A stretch of 64,000 nucleotides of DNA from JAHQVI01 sp050330195 (GCA_050330195.1 JBHJOB010000049.1:1-64000), one strand, 5' to 3'; positions 16,617-25,940 are shown, numbered from the stretch's first letter. A program made the numbers and translations. Notes: generated by a model not told the origin, from the sequence alone.

Positions 16617-17090
16617 TCAGTTCAGCCGATTGCTCTTGCCCGAGCCGGACTGCACCTTCACACGAACCGTTTGGTCCGCCTCCGTCAGCATCGACGCCTT
16701 TCGAGCTTCCACCGGCTTTCGCACGGGCAGCGGCGGGGAGAGTTCATCGGCGATGGTTTCATCGTCGGACACTTCACCCTGAAGATCGGACCCGACAATC
16801 TCGACTTCTTCCTTGCACTGGAATTTGAGCCGCTCATAGACGTCGAGATAGCGCTTCACGAGATTGAGGTCGGCAACCGTCAGATTGGCTCTGGCCCATT
16901 CGATCCCGTTTTCGAAATATCTGTCGATGCCGAGCACGAGAAGCGCCTTGCGCTCCATTTCCAGCCGATCACAGCCCTCCTTGTCGATCGGAGCCGCCGC
17001 AACCAGCCCCGGCACGGCTGACAGGAAACCGGCAACCATCCCCGCCAGTAGAACCGCTGTTCTCAGCCGCGAAAGCGGACGCATGACCAT
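16617..17090 (-). CDS. Exported hypothetical protein (157 aa)
   Basis: An exported protein between tpiA and secG. The start at 17090 is chosen for its GAGGGG ribosome binding site 7 nt upstream. A basic N-terminus is followed by a hydrophobic core (AVLLAGMVAGFLSAVPGLVA) and a likely cleavage after A-A-A. The mature part has two Cys (D-K-E-G-C-D and F-Q-C-K) that may form a disulfide, a helical region around DRYFENGIEWARANL, and an acidic, Pro-rich tail. I recognise no family. Confidence 0.7.
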   Translation of the reverse strand: MVMRPLSRLRTAVLLAGMVAGFLSAVPGLVAAAPIDKEGCDRLEMERKALLVLGIDRYFENGIEWARANLTVADLNLVKRYLDVYERLKFQCKEEVEIVGSDLQGEVSDDETIADELSPPLPVRKPVEARKASMLTEADQTVRVKVQSGSGKSNRLN

Positions 17091-17141
17091 ATGACCCCTC
17101 AAGACGCATGTACGCACGAGCCGATCCCTCCAATCGCGAGC

Positions 17142-17921
17142 TTATTCGCGACCGGCGGCTTCGTTCTGTGCGGCGGCAATTGCAAGAAAATCCCGCGCAA
17201 GCAGGCTCGCCCCGCCGACGAGAGCGCCATTCACGCCGGGAATTGTCAAGAGTTCTGACGCATTGGCCGGCTTGACGGAGCCGCCATAGAGAATGCGTGT
17301 TTCCGCTGCAACATCGTTGCCCAGAAGCGCGCCAGCCCTTGAGCGGATGGCGGCGTGCACCTCTTCGATATCCGCATTGGTCGGCGTCAGCCCCGTTCCG
17401 ATCGCCCAGACCGGCTCATAGGCGATGACCACGCTTGCGGGCGTTGCGCCATCGGGGAGCGATCCGGCAAGCTGCCGTCCGACAACGTCGATCGTCAGGC
17501 CGAGACGGCGTTCGCCCTGTGTCTCGCCCACGCAGACAATGGCCAGCAGACCGGCCTCCATCGCCGCTTCCGCCTTCGCCTTGACGTCGCGATCACGCTC
17601 GCCATAAAGGGAACGGCGTTCCGAATGGCCCAGAATAACGGCAGTCGCGCCGGCATCGGCGAGCATCGGCGCGGAAATCTCGCCCGTGAACGCGCCGCTC
17701 GCCTCCGCATGGCAATCCTGCCCGCCGACAGCGATGGGACTGCCTTCGAGAACACGCGCAATCCGGCTGACCAGCGTTGCCGGCGGACAGATCATCACAT
17801 CCGTACCGGCCGCAAGTCCGCCATCGGCGACACCGGCGCGCAAAGCCTCGATTTCGCCCAGCGACGCGCCGAGCCCGTTCATTTTCCAGTTTCCGGCTAC
17901 CAGTGGCCTGACCCGTGACAT
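17142..17921 (-). CDS. tpiA: Triosephosphate isomerase
   Basis: TpiA interconverts dihydroxyacetone phosphate and glyceraldehyde 3-phosphate. The 259-aa TIM barrel shows the N-terminal GNWKMNG with Lys, the electrophile His in VILGHSERRSLYGE, the catalytic Glu in VIAYEPVWAIGTG, and the phosphate loop ILYGGSVKPANA. It is divergent from the PpiD-like gene, with about 270 nt between starts that should hold promoters for both. Confidence 0.96.
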   Translation of the reverse strand: MSRVRPLVAGNWKMNGLGASLGEIEALRAGVADGGLAAGTDVMICPPATLVSRIARVLEGSPIAVGGQDCHAEASGAFTGEISAPMLADAGATAVILGHSERRSLYGERDRDVKAKAEAAMEAGLLAIVCVGETQGERRLGLTIDVVGRQLAGSLPDGATPASVVIAYEPVWAIGTGLTPTNADIEEVHAAIRSRAGALLGNDVAAETRILYGGSVKPANASELLTIPGVNGALVGGASLLARDFLAIAAAQNEAAGRE

Positions 17922-18190
17922 CGCATTTCCCCGCTATTGGGCCTTGACAATGTGCCCGTCGCAGACTTGATCTAACGGCATGATCTCATAGACGCAAGTG
18001 ATGCCGGTTCAGGCGGTTCGACGCAAGCACGGTTTGCGTGACGGCCTCGCCACTCTCCGCGCTTCATGGATCGGGACCATTTCCGACGAATTCAATTCCG
18101 ATCTCGCGTCTTTTCGTATTAATCTCGTTTTTTCCGAAAAATGGTGGCCATTTTATCGGATTTCGCGCCAGTCGATGAAGTGAAGACAAG

Positions 18191-20065
18191 ATGCTGAACT
18201 CCCTCAGAAATAGCGCAGGAAGCTGGGTCGTCAAGATCCTGCTGGGTCTCCTTATCGCCAGTTTTGCCCTCTGGGGTATCGACGGCATTTTCATGGGCGG
18301 CGCACAGCGGCACGTCGCCCAAGTCGGTGAACGTGAAATCTCCACGGCGGAATACGAGCAGACCTACCGCAATCAGGTCGGACTGATCAGCGCCCGCCTC
18401 GGCCGTCAGCTCACCGATCGGGAAGCGCGCCAGTTCGGCATCGGGCAGAACGTGCTGCAGAGCCTCATCAGCTCGACCGCCATCGACCTTCACGCGCAAT
18501 CGCTGGGGCTGGGCATTTCCAACGACGCCATTGTCGCATCCATTCAGAACGAACCCGCATTCCGTGGCTCGGGCGATACGTTCGACCGCAGCCGTTTCGA
18601 CGAGGTTCTGCGCAATATGGGCCTGTCGGAGCAGGGTTTCGTCGCTCGCCAGCGCGAAGATCTGATCCGCGAGCAGGTTGCCGGCGCTCTGAGCGAGGCC
18701 GCCTATGTGCCGCAGACAATGCTGGACGCGCTCTACCACCATCGCAATGATGAACGGGTGCTGAATTATTTCGTTGTCGCTCCCGAGACCGCCGGAGAGA
18801 TCGCGCAACCTGACGAAGCTGCGCTGACGACCTATTATGAAGCGAACAAGAACCGTTACCGCGCGCCGGAATACCGCAAGGTCGGTCTCCTGACGCTGAC
18901 GCCGGAGGCCATAAGGGACACCGTTGCCCTGACCGACGAACAACTCAAAGTGCAGTTCGAGGCCACGAAGGACCAGTATTCCAGGCCCGAACGCCGTACG
19001 ATTCAACAGCTTGTCTTCAACGACATGGAAGCCGCCCGCGCCGCCGCCGAAAGGCTGGCCAACGGCGAGGACTTCGTGGCGCTGGGCAAAGAGCTCGGCA
19101 TGAAGGAAAGCGACATCGATCTCGGCCCCTTCACTCAAAGCGGCTTTGCCAACAGGGACGTCGCCGAAGCCGCCTTCAAGCTTGAAAAAGGACAGGTCAG
19201 CGAACCCATCGACAGCTTCACGACGATGATCATCAAGGTCACGGAGATCGAGCCGGGCGAGCAGAAGACCTTCGAGGACGTGAAGGAGGAGGTCCGCGCG
19301 GCTCTTGCGAGAGATAAGGCCCGCGAGGAGATCCAGAACCTCTATGACGCGATCGAGGACGCCCGTGCGGGCGGGGCCAACCTTCAGGAAGCGGCTCAAA
19401 AGCTCAACCTGCCTTACGCCGAGCACACGTTCGACAGGCAGGGCCGCGATCAGTCGGAGACGCCGGTCGGCGCCGTCGCGCAGGCGCCCGCCGCCGTCAA
19501 TCTTGCTTTCGAAAGCGATGTCGGCGTTGAGAACAATCCTGTGCCCTCGGGTGACGGCTTCGTGTTTGTCGACGTTCTTGAGGTGATCCCGGATCGCCAG
19601 AAGGCCTTCGAGGAGGTCCGCGAGCAGGTCAAGACCCAGTGGATCGAAGAGGAGACGCGCAAGGCCGTCCGCGCCAAGGCAACGGAACTCGCCGAGAAGG
19701 CCAAGGGTGGAGCAACCCTCGAAGAGGTCGCCGGGGAGATCGGCGCATCCGTTTCGACAACGCCGGCCGTGAAGCGCGACGGCGCACCGGAAGGACTGCC
19801 ACGCACCGCTGTCTCGCTCGGTTTCAGCCTGCCTGACAAGGGCATCGGCAATGTCGAGATGGCCGACCGGAAGGCGCAGGCCGTGATCCAGGTGGCAGAG
19901 GTCCGGAAAGCGCCGCCGATGGAAGAGGCACAGGCCGAAACCCTGCGCACGGAGCTTCGCCAGACGATGGGTGTGGATATTCTGACGCAATATGTTGGTG
20001 GCCTGCAGGCGGACTATGGCGTTCAGATCAACAACCAGGCATTGTCGGCGCTCTCAATCCAGTAA
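18191..20065 (+). CDS. PpiD-like periplasmic chaperone / peptidyl-prolyl isomerase
   Basis: A 624-aa membrane-anchored folding factor of the SurA_N/PpiD family that assists proteins leaving SecYEG. It has one N-terminal transmembrane helix (ILLGLLIASFALWGIDGIFM), a SurA-like chaperone domain, a parvulin-type rotamase region near residues 270-360 (DLGPFTQSGFANRDVAEAAF) and a long helical C-terminus. The operon-like position with tpiA and trpE on either side is common in the Hyphomicrobiales. A terminator lies directly downstream, so it appears monocistronic. The start has only a weak ribosome binding site. Confidence 0.88.
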   Translation: MLNSLRNSAGSWVVKILLGLLIASFALWGIDGIFMGGAQRHVAQVGEREISTAEYEQTYRNQVGLISARLGRQLTDREARQFGIGQNVLQSLISSTAIDLHAQSLGLGISNDAIVASIQNEPAFRGSGDTFDRSRFDEVLRNMGLSEQGFVARQREDLIREQVAGALSEAAYVPQTMLDALYHHRNDERVLNYFVVAPETAGEIAQPDEAALTTYYEANKNRYRAPEYRKVGLLTLTPEAIRDTVALTDEQLKVQFEATKDQYSRPERRTIQQLVFNDMEAARAAAERLANGEDFVALGKELGMKESDIDLGPFTQSGFANRDVAEAAFKLEKGQVSEPIDSFTTMIIKVTEIEPGEQKTFEDVKEEVRAALARDKAREEIQNLYDAIEDARAGGANLQEAAQKLNLPYAEHTFDRQGRDQSETPVGAVAQAPAAVNLAFESDVGVENNPVPSGDGFVFVDVLEVIPDRQKAFEEVREQVKTQWIEEETRKAVRAKATELAEKAKGGATLEEVAGEIGASVSTTPAVKRDGAPEGLPRTAVSLGFSLPDKGIGNVEMADRKAQAVIQVAEVRKAPPMEEAQAETLRTELRQTMGVDILTQYVGGLQADYGVQINNQALSALSIQ

Positions 20066-20070
20066 TTCAT

Positions 20071-20117
20071 TCCGGCTCGGGACCGTTCCACGCGGGGCGG
20101 TCCCGGACCTTTTCATT
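20071..20117 (+). terminator. Rho-independent terminator after the PpiD-like gene
   Basis: An 8-bp stem (CGGGACCG with CGGTCCCG) closes a 12-nt loop and is followed by CCTTTTCATTTTG. It is placed immediately after the stop codon of the PpiD-like gene. Confidence 0.75.
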
Positions 20118-20181
20118 TTGCAGTTCAGTTCTCCGGGGAATGCCCTCGATTTCACCGGATCTCACAATCATTACTCGCTCG

Positions 20182-20197
20182 GGCGGGCCTCCCCGCC
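20182..20197 (+). promoter_or_regulatory. Short hairpin in the trpE leader
   Basis: GGCGGG-CCTC-CCCGCC forms a 6-bp hairpin about 8 nt before the trpE ribosome binding site (GAAGG). There is no Trp-rich leader peptide and no U-tract, so a classical attenuator is not supported. It might affect translation initiation. Confidence 0.35.
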
Positions 20198-20219
20198 TCT
20201 GACCTGAAGGCGTGACGCC

Positions 20220-21737
20220 ATGCGGCTCTATCCCGGATTCGACTCCTTTGCCGAAACCTATGACAGGGGCGAGCCGCAGGCGGTCTGGACGCGGCTGATC
20301 GCCGATCTGGAAACCCCCGTTTCGGCCATGCTCAAGCTCGGCGCGGACCGTCCGATGAGCTTCCTGCTGGAGTCGGTCGAGGGCGGCGCGGTCCGTGGGC
20401 GTTACTCCGTGATCGGATTTGCGCCGGACATCGTCTGGCGTGCTTTCGGCGACGAAGCCGAGATCAATCGCACGCCTGATAAATCGCCGGACAAATTCAC
20501 CAGATGCAAGGGCGGCACGCTCGCCTCGCTGCGCGAATTTCTCGCCGAATCCCGCATGGACCTGCCGGAAAGCCTGCCGCCCATGGCGCTCGGCGTATTC
20601 GGCTATATGGGCTACGACACCGTCCGCCTGATCGAGAAACTGCCTGAACCCAATCCGGACCCGATCGGCATCCCGGACGCCGTCCTGATCCGCCCCACGG
20701 TCATGGCGATCTTCGACAATGTGAAGGACGAGATCATCATCGTCACGCCGGTGCGTCCGCAAAAACGGATCACGGCGAAAACCGCGTGGACGCGCGCGCT
20801 CGACCGGCTGTCCTCCGTCGTCGACGCGCTGGACAAGCCGCTCGGCCATGCCGCCGCGCCCAACGGGCTGGAGATCGACTTTCCCGCCGCCGTCTCGAAC
20901 ACGACGCCGAAGCAATATGAGAAGATGGTCCGCAAGGCGAAGGACTACATCGCGGCGGGCGACATCTTCCAGGTCGTGCTGAGCCAGCGCTTTTCCGCGC
21001 CCTTCGACCTGCCGCCCTTCTCGCTCTACCGCGCTCTCCGCCGCGTGAACCCGTCGCCTTTCCTGTTCTTCCTCAACTATGGCGACTACGCCATCGCCGG
21101 ATCGAGCCCAGAAATTCTCGTGCGCGCACGCGGCGGCGAAGTCACAATCCGCCCGATTGCCGGAACGCGGCCTCGCGGCGCAACGCCGGACGAAGACAAG
21201 AAGATGGCTGAGGAATTGCTGGCCGACGAGAAAGAACGCTCCGAGCATCTAATGCTGCTCGATCTGGGCCGCAACGATGTCGGCCGGGTCTCCAAGATCG
21301 GCACCGTCCGCGTCACCGACAGCTTCTTTCTCGAATATTACAGCCAGGTGATGCACATCGTCTCCAATGTCACCGGCGAACTTGCCGATGAGCACGACGC
21401 GGTTGACGCGCTGATGGCCGGTTTCCCGGCGGGCACGGTGTCCGGCGCGCCCAAGGTCCGCGCGATGGAGATCATCGACGAGCTGGAGACGGAAAAGCGC
21501 GGGCTTTATGCGGGCTGCGTCGGCTATTTCTCCGCGTCAGGCGAGATGGACAGCGCCATCGTGCTGCGGACCTCGCTGATCAAGGACGGTATGATGTATG
21601 TTCAGGCCGGCGCGGGGATCGTCGCGGATTCGGTGCCCGCGAGCGAGCAGCGTGAGTGCGAGGCGAAGGCCGGGGCGCTGTTCCGCGCGGCGGAGGAAGC
21701 GGTGAGGTTTGCGAGCGCTGCGGGGCGGGGGCAGTGA
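20220..21737 (+). CDS. trpE: Anthranilate synthase component I
   Basis: TrpE makes anthranilate from chorismate with TrpG. The 505-aa protein has the N-terminal regulatory domain (including LLESVEGG) and the chorismate-binding domain with the conserved SPFLFF, SSPEILVR, IAGTRPRG and the C-terminal GxGIVADSVPxxE segments. It is separate from trpG here (not the fused trpE(G) of Rhizobium). Downstream, an AT-rich gene and a SixA gene separate it from trpGDC; the AT-rich gene begins one base after the trpE stop. Confidence 0.96.
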   Translation: MRLYPGFDSFAETYDRGEPQAVWTRLIADLETPVSAMLKLGADRPMSFLLESVEGGAVRGRYSVIGFAPDIVWRAFGDEAEINRTPDKSPDKFTRCKGGTLASLREFLAESRMDLPESLPPMALGVFGYMGYDTVRLIEKLPEPNPDPIGIPDAVLIRPTVMAIFDNVKDEIIIVTPVRPQKRITAKTAWTRALDRLSSVVDALDKPLGHAAAPNGLEIDFPAAVSNTTPKQYEKMVRKAKDYIAAGDIFQVVLSQRFSAPFDLPPFSLYRALRRVNPSPFLFFLNYGDYAIAGSSPEILVRARGGEVTIRPIAGTRPRGATPDEDKKMAEELLADEKERSEHLMLLDLGRNDVGRVSKIGTVRVTDSFFLEYYSQVMHIVSNVTGELADEHDAVDALMAGFPAGTVSGAPKVRAMEIIDELETEKRGLYAGCVGYFSASGEMDSAIVLRTSLIKDGMMYVQAGAGIVADSVPASEQRECEAKAGALFRAAEEAVRFASAAGRGQ

Positions 21738-21738
21738 T

Positions 21739-22302
21739 ATGGTTCAAGTTAAACTAACAAGAGAACGGACGGTAATACCATTCATTGATCACTGGCGTGC
21801 AACCGAATTTTTCTACAAAAAAGCTACAGAGGAACCTCAAAATAGTAACGTTTTTTATATGGCTGCATTAACATTTTTATCTTTCACACTGGAAGCGTAT
21901 TTGAATCACATTGGACATTCTCGAATTAAAAGCTGGAACAAAAAACAGTTTGGATCATGGAAAGATAAAATAAAAATTATCACGAAGCATTTTGATATTA
22001 ATGCTGATTTTCAGTATGAACCTTGGAAAACCACAACAGTATTAGCCAATTTTCGACATCCGGTAGCGCATGGCAAAGATGAATTTCTGAGTGCTTCAGG
22101 AATATATTCGATACCACAAGCTGAGAGTGTTTCTAAAGAATGGCTACAAAGCGAATACGAAAACACAATAATAAGTCAAAAACCACACGAGATTAGAGAA
22201 AATATTTATGAACTTTTCAATATAATTAACCAACCTTGCTACGGCTGTCCCTTCCCTGGCGGTGTCGTCAAAATGCAGTCGCGTTCACAGCGAGTTTTGT
22301 AA
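21739..22302 (+). CDS. HEPN-like domain hypothetical protein in an AT-rich insert
   Basis: A 187-aa protein whose codon use is strikingly AT-rich against neighbours. A helix FLSFTLEAYLNHIGH and the motif N-F-R-H-P-V-A-H-G give the R-x4-H signature of HEPN domains, with spacing typical of HEPN/RNase-like proteins. There is no ribosome binding site of note; translation is probably coupled to trpE, whose stop is one base away. The protein ends with a low-complexity, basic tail (KMQSRSQRVL) where the base composition returns to normal. No antitoxin or MNT partner is next to it. Function unknown; acquisition by transfer is inferred from composition. Confidence 0.65.
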   Translation: MVQVKLTRERTVIPFIDHWRATEFFYKKATEEPQNSNVFYMAALTFLSFTLEAYLNHIGHSRIKSWNKKQFGSWKDKIKIITKHFDINADFQYEPWKTTTVLANFRHPVAHGKDEFLSASGIYSIPQAESVSKEWLQSEYENTIISQKPHEIRENIYELFNIINQPCYGCPFPGGVVKMQSRSQRVL

Positions 22303-22313
22303 AAGTGACGCCC

Positions 22314-22829
22314 ATGCTCATTCTTTTCCGCCACGCAAAATCGAGCTGGGACTTCCCTGAACTGGAAGATTTCGACCGCCCGCTCAGCAATCGCGGCCAG
22401 AAAGCGGCGCCGCGAATGGCGGCCTGGCTTGCCGAAACCGGCCTCATCCCCGACCATATCATCTGTTCCGCCTCGCGCCGTACCCGTCAAACACTGGATC
22501 TGGCGTTGCCCTTCTGGAAACCCACGCCAACCATCGACTATGCGGAGGCCCTATATCACGCAAGCCCGGAAACGCTGCTCACTATCGCCCACGACGCGCC
22601 ACACGCTGCACGCGATGTCATGATCGTCGGTCACAATCCGGGGTTGGAGGCATTCGCAACCCGAATGATCGGCAGCGGCGATAAAAAGACCCGGCTCGCG
22701 CTCGCGAGCAAATTTCCGACCGCCGCTGTCGCCGTAATCACATTCGAAACCGATTCATGGGCAAAAATTGCACTGGCAAGCGGACATTTGGCGCATTTCA
22801 TCACGCCAAAGCAGCTCAAGCGGGACTGA
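22314..22829 (+). CDS. sixA: SixA-like histidine phosphatase
   Basis: A 171-aa member of the histidine phosphatase superfamily, SixA branch, which dephosphorylates phosphohistidine on histidine-kinase phosphotransfer domains or PTS proteins. The catalytic RHG motif appears as L-F-R-H-A-K-S-S-W and the second His as V-G-H-N-P-G-L-E. The start is the Met directly before L-I-L-F-R-H-A, as in the family, rather than a longer upstream frame that runs into the AT-rich gene. The normal GC content returns here. Confidence 0.85.
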   Translation: MLILFRHAKSSWDFPELEDFDRPLSNRGQKAAPRMAAWLAETGLIPDHIICSASRRTRQTLDLALPFWKPTPTIDYAEALYHASPETLLTIAHDAPHAARDVMIVGHNPGLEAFATRMIGSGDKKTRLALASKFPTAAVAVITFETDSWAKIALASGHLAHFITPKQLKRD

Positions 22830-22924
22830 CAGGCACGAAGCTCATCGGATTCCCGAAAACACCGCGCTTTCCGCTGGACGCCTGCCCTTATTTTTGCTGA
22901 TCTTGCCGGCGGCGGAGGCGCGAC

Positions 22925-23569
22925 ATGATCACCCTTATCGATAATTACGACAGTTTTACCTATAATCTGGTGCACTATATCGGCGATCTTGGCGTGAGCT
23001 GCCGGGTTTACCGCAATGACAAGATCACTGCCGCGCAGGTTCTGGCTGAAAAGCCGGCAGCCATCGTGCTCTCGCCCGGCCCGTGCACGCCGAACGAAGC
23101 CGGCATCTGCCTCGACCTCATCAAGAAGAACAAGGGCCGCATCCCGCTGCTCGGCGTCTGCCTCGGCCATCAGGCCATCGGTCAGTCCTATGGCGGCAAG
23201 GTCATCCGCGCGCCGAAACTGATGCATGGCAAGGTGTCGACGGTCTACAATTCCGGCGAAGGCATCTTCACCGGCATCCCGTCGGAATTCGCCGCGACGC
23301 GCTATCACTCCCTGCTCGTGGAGGAAAAGACGCTGCCATCGTGCTTCCGCATCACGGCATCGACCTCGGACGGGCTGATCATGGCGCTGCAACATCAGGA
23401 GCACCCGGTTTTCGGCGTGCAATTCCACCCCGAAAGCATCGCCTCGGCCTATGGTCACGCGCTGATCGCCAATTTCCTGCGCATCGCGCGCATCAACTGG
23501 TCGCCGATCCGGCCCAATCTCGAACTCGCCCGCGTGGGCTCATCTGGAAAATCGGAGGTCACGCGATGA
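22925..23569 (+). CDS. trpG: Anthranilate synthase component II (glutamine amidotransferase)
   Basis: TrpG supplies ammonia from glutamine to TrpE. The 214-aa class I amidotransferase has the nucleophile in L-G-V-C-L-G-H-Q-A-I-G and the His-Glu pair in G-V-Q-F-H-P-E-S. A GGAGG site precedes the ATG. Its TGA overlaps the trpD ATG (ATGA), so the trpG-trpD pair is translationally coupled. The last 20 residues are less conserved than in the family. Confidence 0.96.
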   Translation: MITLIDNYDSFTYNLVHYIGDLGVSCRVYRNDKITAAQVLAEKPAAIVLSPGPCTPNEAGICLDLIKKNKGRIPLLGVCLGHQAIGQSYGGKVIRAPKLMHGKVSTVYNSGEGIFTGIPSEFAATRYHSLLVEEKTLPSCFRITASTSDGLIMALQHQEHPVFGVQFHPESIASAYGHALIANFLRIARINWSPIRPNLELARVGSSGKSEVTR

Positions 23570-24600
23570 TCGAGACGACGGACGCCACGACCCGCTTCCG
23601 CCCCTATTTCGAGAAAGTCGCTGGCGGCGTCGCCTTGAGCGAGGGCGAGGCGGCCGCTGCGTTCGGGGCGATCATGGAAGGCGGCATCCCCGATGCCCAG
23701 CTCGGCGGCTTTCTGGTGGCGATGCGGGCGCGGGGCGAGACGGTCGACGAGATCGCGGGCGCGGTTCGAGCCATGCGCGACCGCATGCTGAAGATCGCCT
23801 CTCCGCGCGGCGCGGTCGATGTGGTCGGCACGGGCGGCGACGCCAAGGGCACCTACAATGTCTCCACGGCAACGGCCCTCGTCATTGCCGGAGCCGGCGT
23901 GCCCGTCGCGAAACACGGCAACCGCGCGGTATCGTCGAGATCCGGCGCGGCCGATGTTCTCTCGCAACTCGGCATCGACCTTGCCATGACCCCGATAACC
24001 GCCCAGCGCTGCCTCGACGAGGCCGGGATCGCCTTCCTGTTCGCGCCCACCTATCATTCCGCGATGCGCCACGCCGCGCCCGTCCGTCAGGCGCTGAAGC
24101 TACGGACCATCTTCAACCTGCTGGGTCCGCTCTCCAATCCTGCTGGCACGAAACGCCAGCTCATCGGGGTATTCTCCGATGTCTGGCTGGAGCCGCTCGC
24201 CGAAGCCATGAAACGGCTGGGAGCAGAGCATGTCTGGGTCATTCACGGCTCGGACGGCCTGGACGAGTTGACCACGACCGGTCCCTCGCAAGTCGTTGAA
24301 ATGCGGGACGGCATCATCCGCCGCATCGAGGTGACGCCCGATCAGATCGGCGTGCAGCCGGTCCCGCTGGAGAAACTGCTGTGCCCCTCGCCCGAGGAAA
24401 GCGCCGCCGCTATCCATGCTCTGCTTGCCAGAGAGCCGGGACCGTTCCGGGATATCGTCCTGCTGAACGCCGCCGCTGCATTGATTGTCGCAGGCCGTGC
24501 GGATACGCTGCCGGAAGGCGCGGAAATTGCACGGCAGTCAATCGATCAGGGCAATGCCGCCGCAGCGCTCGACAGGCTGATCGCGCAAGGGAAGGCGTAA
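23566..24600 (+). CDS. trpD: Anthranilate phosphoribosyltransferase
   Basis: TrpD transfers phosphoribose from PRPP to anthranilate. The 344-aa protein has the helical N-terminal domain and the PRPP-binding VGTGGDAKGTYNVSTATALV, then KHGNRAVSSRSGAADVL and the R-T-I-F-N-L-L-G-P-L-S-N-P segment. The ATG at 23566 has a GGAGGT site and overlaps the trpG stop, so a longer upstream frame is rejected. trpC follows after 7 nt. Confidence 0.96.
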   Translation: MIETTDATTRFRPYFEKVAGGVALSEGEAAAAFGAIMEGGIPDAQLGGFLVAMRARGETVDEIAGAVRAMRDRMLKIASPRGAVDVVGTGGDAKGTYNVSTATALVIAGAGVPVAKHGNRAVSSRSGAADVLSQLGIDLAMTPITAQRCLDEAGIAFLFAPTYHSAMRHAAPVRQALKLRTIFNLLGPLSNPAGTKRQLIGVFSDVWLEPLAEAMKRLGAEHVWVIHGSDGLDELTTTGPSQVVEMRDGIIRRIEVTPDQIGVQPVPLEKLLCPSPEESAAAIHALLAREPGPFRDIVLLNAAAALIVAGRADTLPEGAEIARQSIDQGNAAAALDRLIAQGKA

Positions 24601-24607
24601 GAAGACC

Positions 24608-25450
24608 ATGACCGACATACTCGACAGGATTTCCGCCTACAAGCGTGAAGAGGTCGCCGCCGCGAAAGCCGAAAAGCCGCTGGCCGAAGTCGAGGACGCC
24701 GCCCGTGCCGCATCGCCCGCCCGGCCCTTTGCCGCCACCATCGCTGCGTGCGCCGATGAGGGCCGTCACGCGCTGATCGCGGAGATCAAGAAGGCCAGTC
24801 CGTCCAGGGGTCTGATCCGCGAGGATTTCGATCCGGCGTCGCTGGCGCTCAGCTACGCGGCCGGAGGCGCTGCCTGCCTGTCCGTCCTGACCGACACACC
24901 GTCCTTCCAGGGCCACCCCGACCACCTGATCGTGGCGCGCGAAGTCTGCGCCCTGCCGGTTCTGCGCAAGGATTTCATGGTGGATCCCTACCAGATCCCG
25001 CAGTCGCGCGCGCTCGGGGCGGACTGCATTCTGATCATCATGGCGGCCGTCGATGATTTCCTTGCGATGGAGCTGGCGGGCACCGCGAACAGCTGGGGCA
25101 TGGACGTGCTCGCCGAGGTCCACAATGAGGAGGAGCTGGAACGCGCGCTCAGCCTGCCGACCTCGCTGATCGGCATCAACAATCGCGACCTGCAGACCTT
25201 CGAGACCTCGCTCGACGTCACCGAACGGCTTCTGCCCATGGTCCCGCATGGCCGGCTGATGGTCAGCGAAAGCGGCATCCACACCCATGCCGACATTGTG
25301 CGGCTCGCCGCCGCCGGCGCACACGGCTTCCTCGTTGGCGAGAGCCTGATGCGCCAATCCGACGTCAACGCCGCCACACGGGCGCTGCTTTTCGGCGATG
25401 CCGCCCAGCCGCCCTATGCCGGAACATCTTACAGCGCGGCGCAGGCATGA
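24608..25450 (+). CDS. trpC: Indole-3-glycerol-phosphate synthase
   Basis: TrpC closes the indole ring from 1-(2-carboxyphenylamino)-deoxyribulose 5-phosphate. The 280-aa TIM barrel has the IAEIKKASPSRG motif with catalytic Lys, the LRKDFMVDPYQI segment, IGINNRDLQTFE and SESGIHTHADI. It overlaps moaC by 4 nt (ATGA), tying tryptophan and molybdenum cofactor genes into one operon, as in many rhizobia. A separate trpF is not here. Confidence 0.96.
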   Translation: MTDILDRISAYKREEVAAAKAEKPLAEVEDAARAASPARPFAATIAACADEGRHALIAEIKKASPSRGLIREDFDPASLALSYAAGGAACLSVLTDTPSFQGHPDHLIVAREVCALPVLRKDFMVDPYQIPQSRALGADCILIIMAAVDDFLAMELAGTANSWGMDVLAEVHNEEELERALSLPTSLIGINNRDLQTFETSLDVTERLLPMVPHGRLMVSESGIHTHADIVRLAAAGAHGFLVGESLMRQSDVNAATRALLFGDAAQPPYAGTSYSAAQA

Positions 25451-25938
25451 GCTCCAGCCTCTCTCATATCAATGAGCGGGGCGAGGCGAACATGGTGGAC
25501 GTTGCCGACAAGGCCGTCACCTCCCGCACCGCCATCGCCGAAGGCAGCGTCTTCATGAAACCGGAGACGCTGGCGCTGATCCGCGAGGGCAGCGCGGCCA
25601 AGGGCGACGTGCTGGCGACAGCGCGCATTGCCGGGATCATGGCCGCCAAGCGCACTCATGAGTTGATCCCGCTGTGCCATCCGCTGGCGATAAGCAAGGT
25701 GACGGTGGATTTCGAGGAAATCCGCAGTCCGGCCGAAGCAGGTCTGCGTGTCGAAGCGCTGGTCAAGGTCACCGGACAGACCGGCGTCGAGATGGAGGCG
25801 CTGACCGCTGTTTCCGTCGCCTGCCTGACGATCTACGACATGCTCAAGGCAGCGGACAAGGCGATGCATTTCGAGGGTATACGCCTCATCGAGAAGACGG
25901 GCGGGCGTTCCGGCCATTATCGCGCTGAGGAGAGCTAG
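25447..25938 (+). CDS. moaC: Cyclic pyranopterin monophosphate synthase
   Basis: MoaC completes cyclic pyranopterin monophosphate, the first molybdenum cofactor intermediate. The 163-aa protein has the family's M-V-D-V-A-D-K-A-V-T start region, the K-R-T-H-E-L-I-P-L-C-H-P active-site block and VEMEALTAVSVACLTIYDM. It begins inside the trpC stop and is followed by moeA after 2 nt. Confidence 0.96.
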   Translation: MSSSLSHINERGEANMVDVADKAVTSRTAIAEGSVFMKPETLALIREGSAAKGDVLATARIAGIMAAKRTHELIPLCHPLAISKVTVDFEEIRSPAEAGLRVEALVKVTGQTGVEMEALTAVSVACLTIYDMLKAADKAMHFEGIRLIEKTGGRSGHYRAEES

Positions 25939-25940
25939 CT

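Noticed and set aside
18119..19990. 623-codon open frame opposite the PpiD-like gene
   Set aside because: Antisense shadow of a conserved gene; composition is that of a shadow frame.
20066..20219. Classical trp attenuator before trpE
   Set aside because: No Trp-rich leader peptide and no U-tract after the hairpin; only the terminator of the preceding gene is supported.
21739..22302. Toxin-antitoxin module for the HEPN-like gene
   Set aside because: No nucleotidyltransferase (MNT) or other antitoxin-like gene is adjacent; sixA downstream is a normal phosphatase with typical GC.
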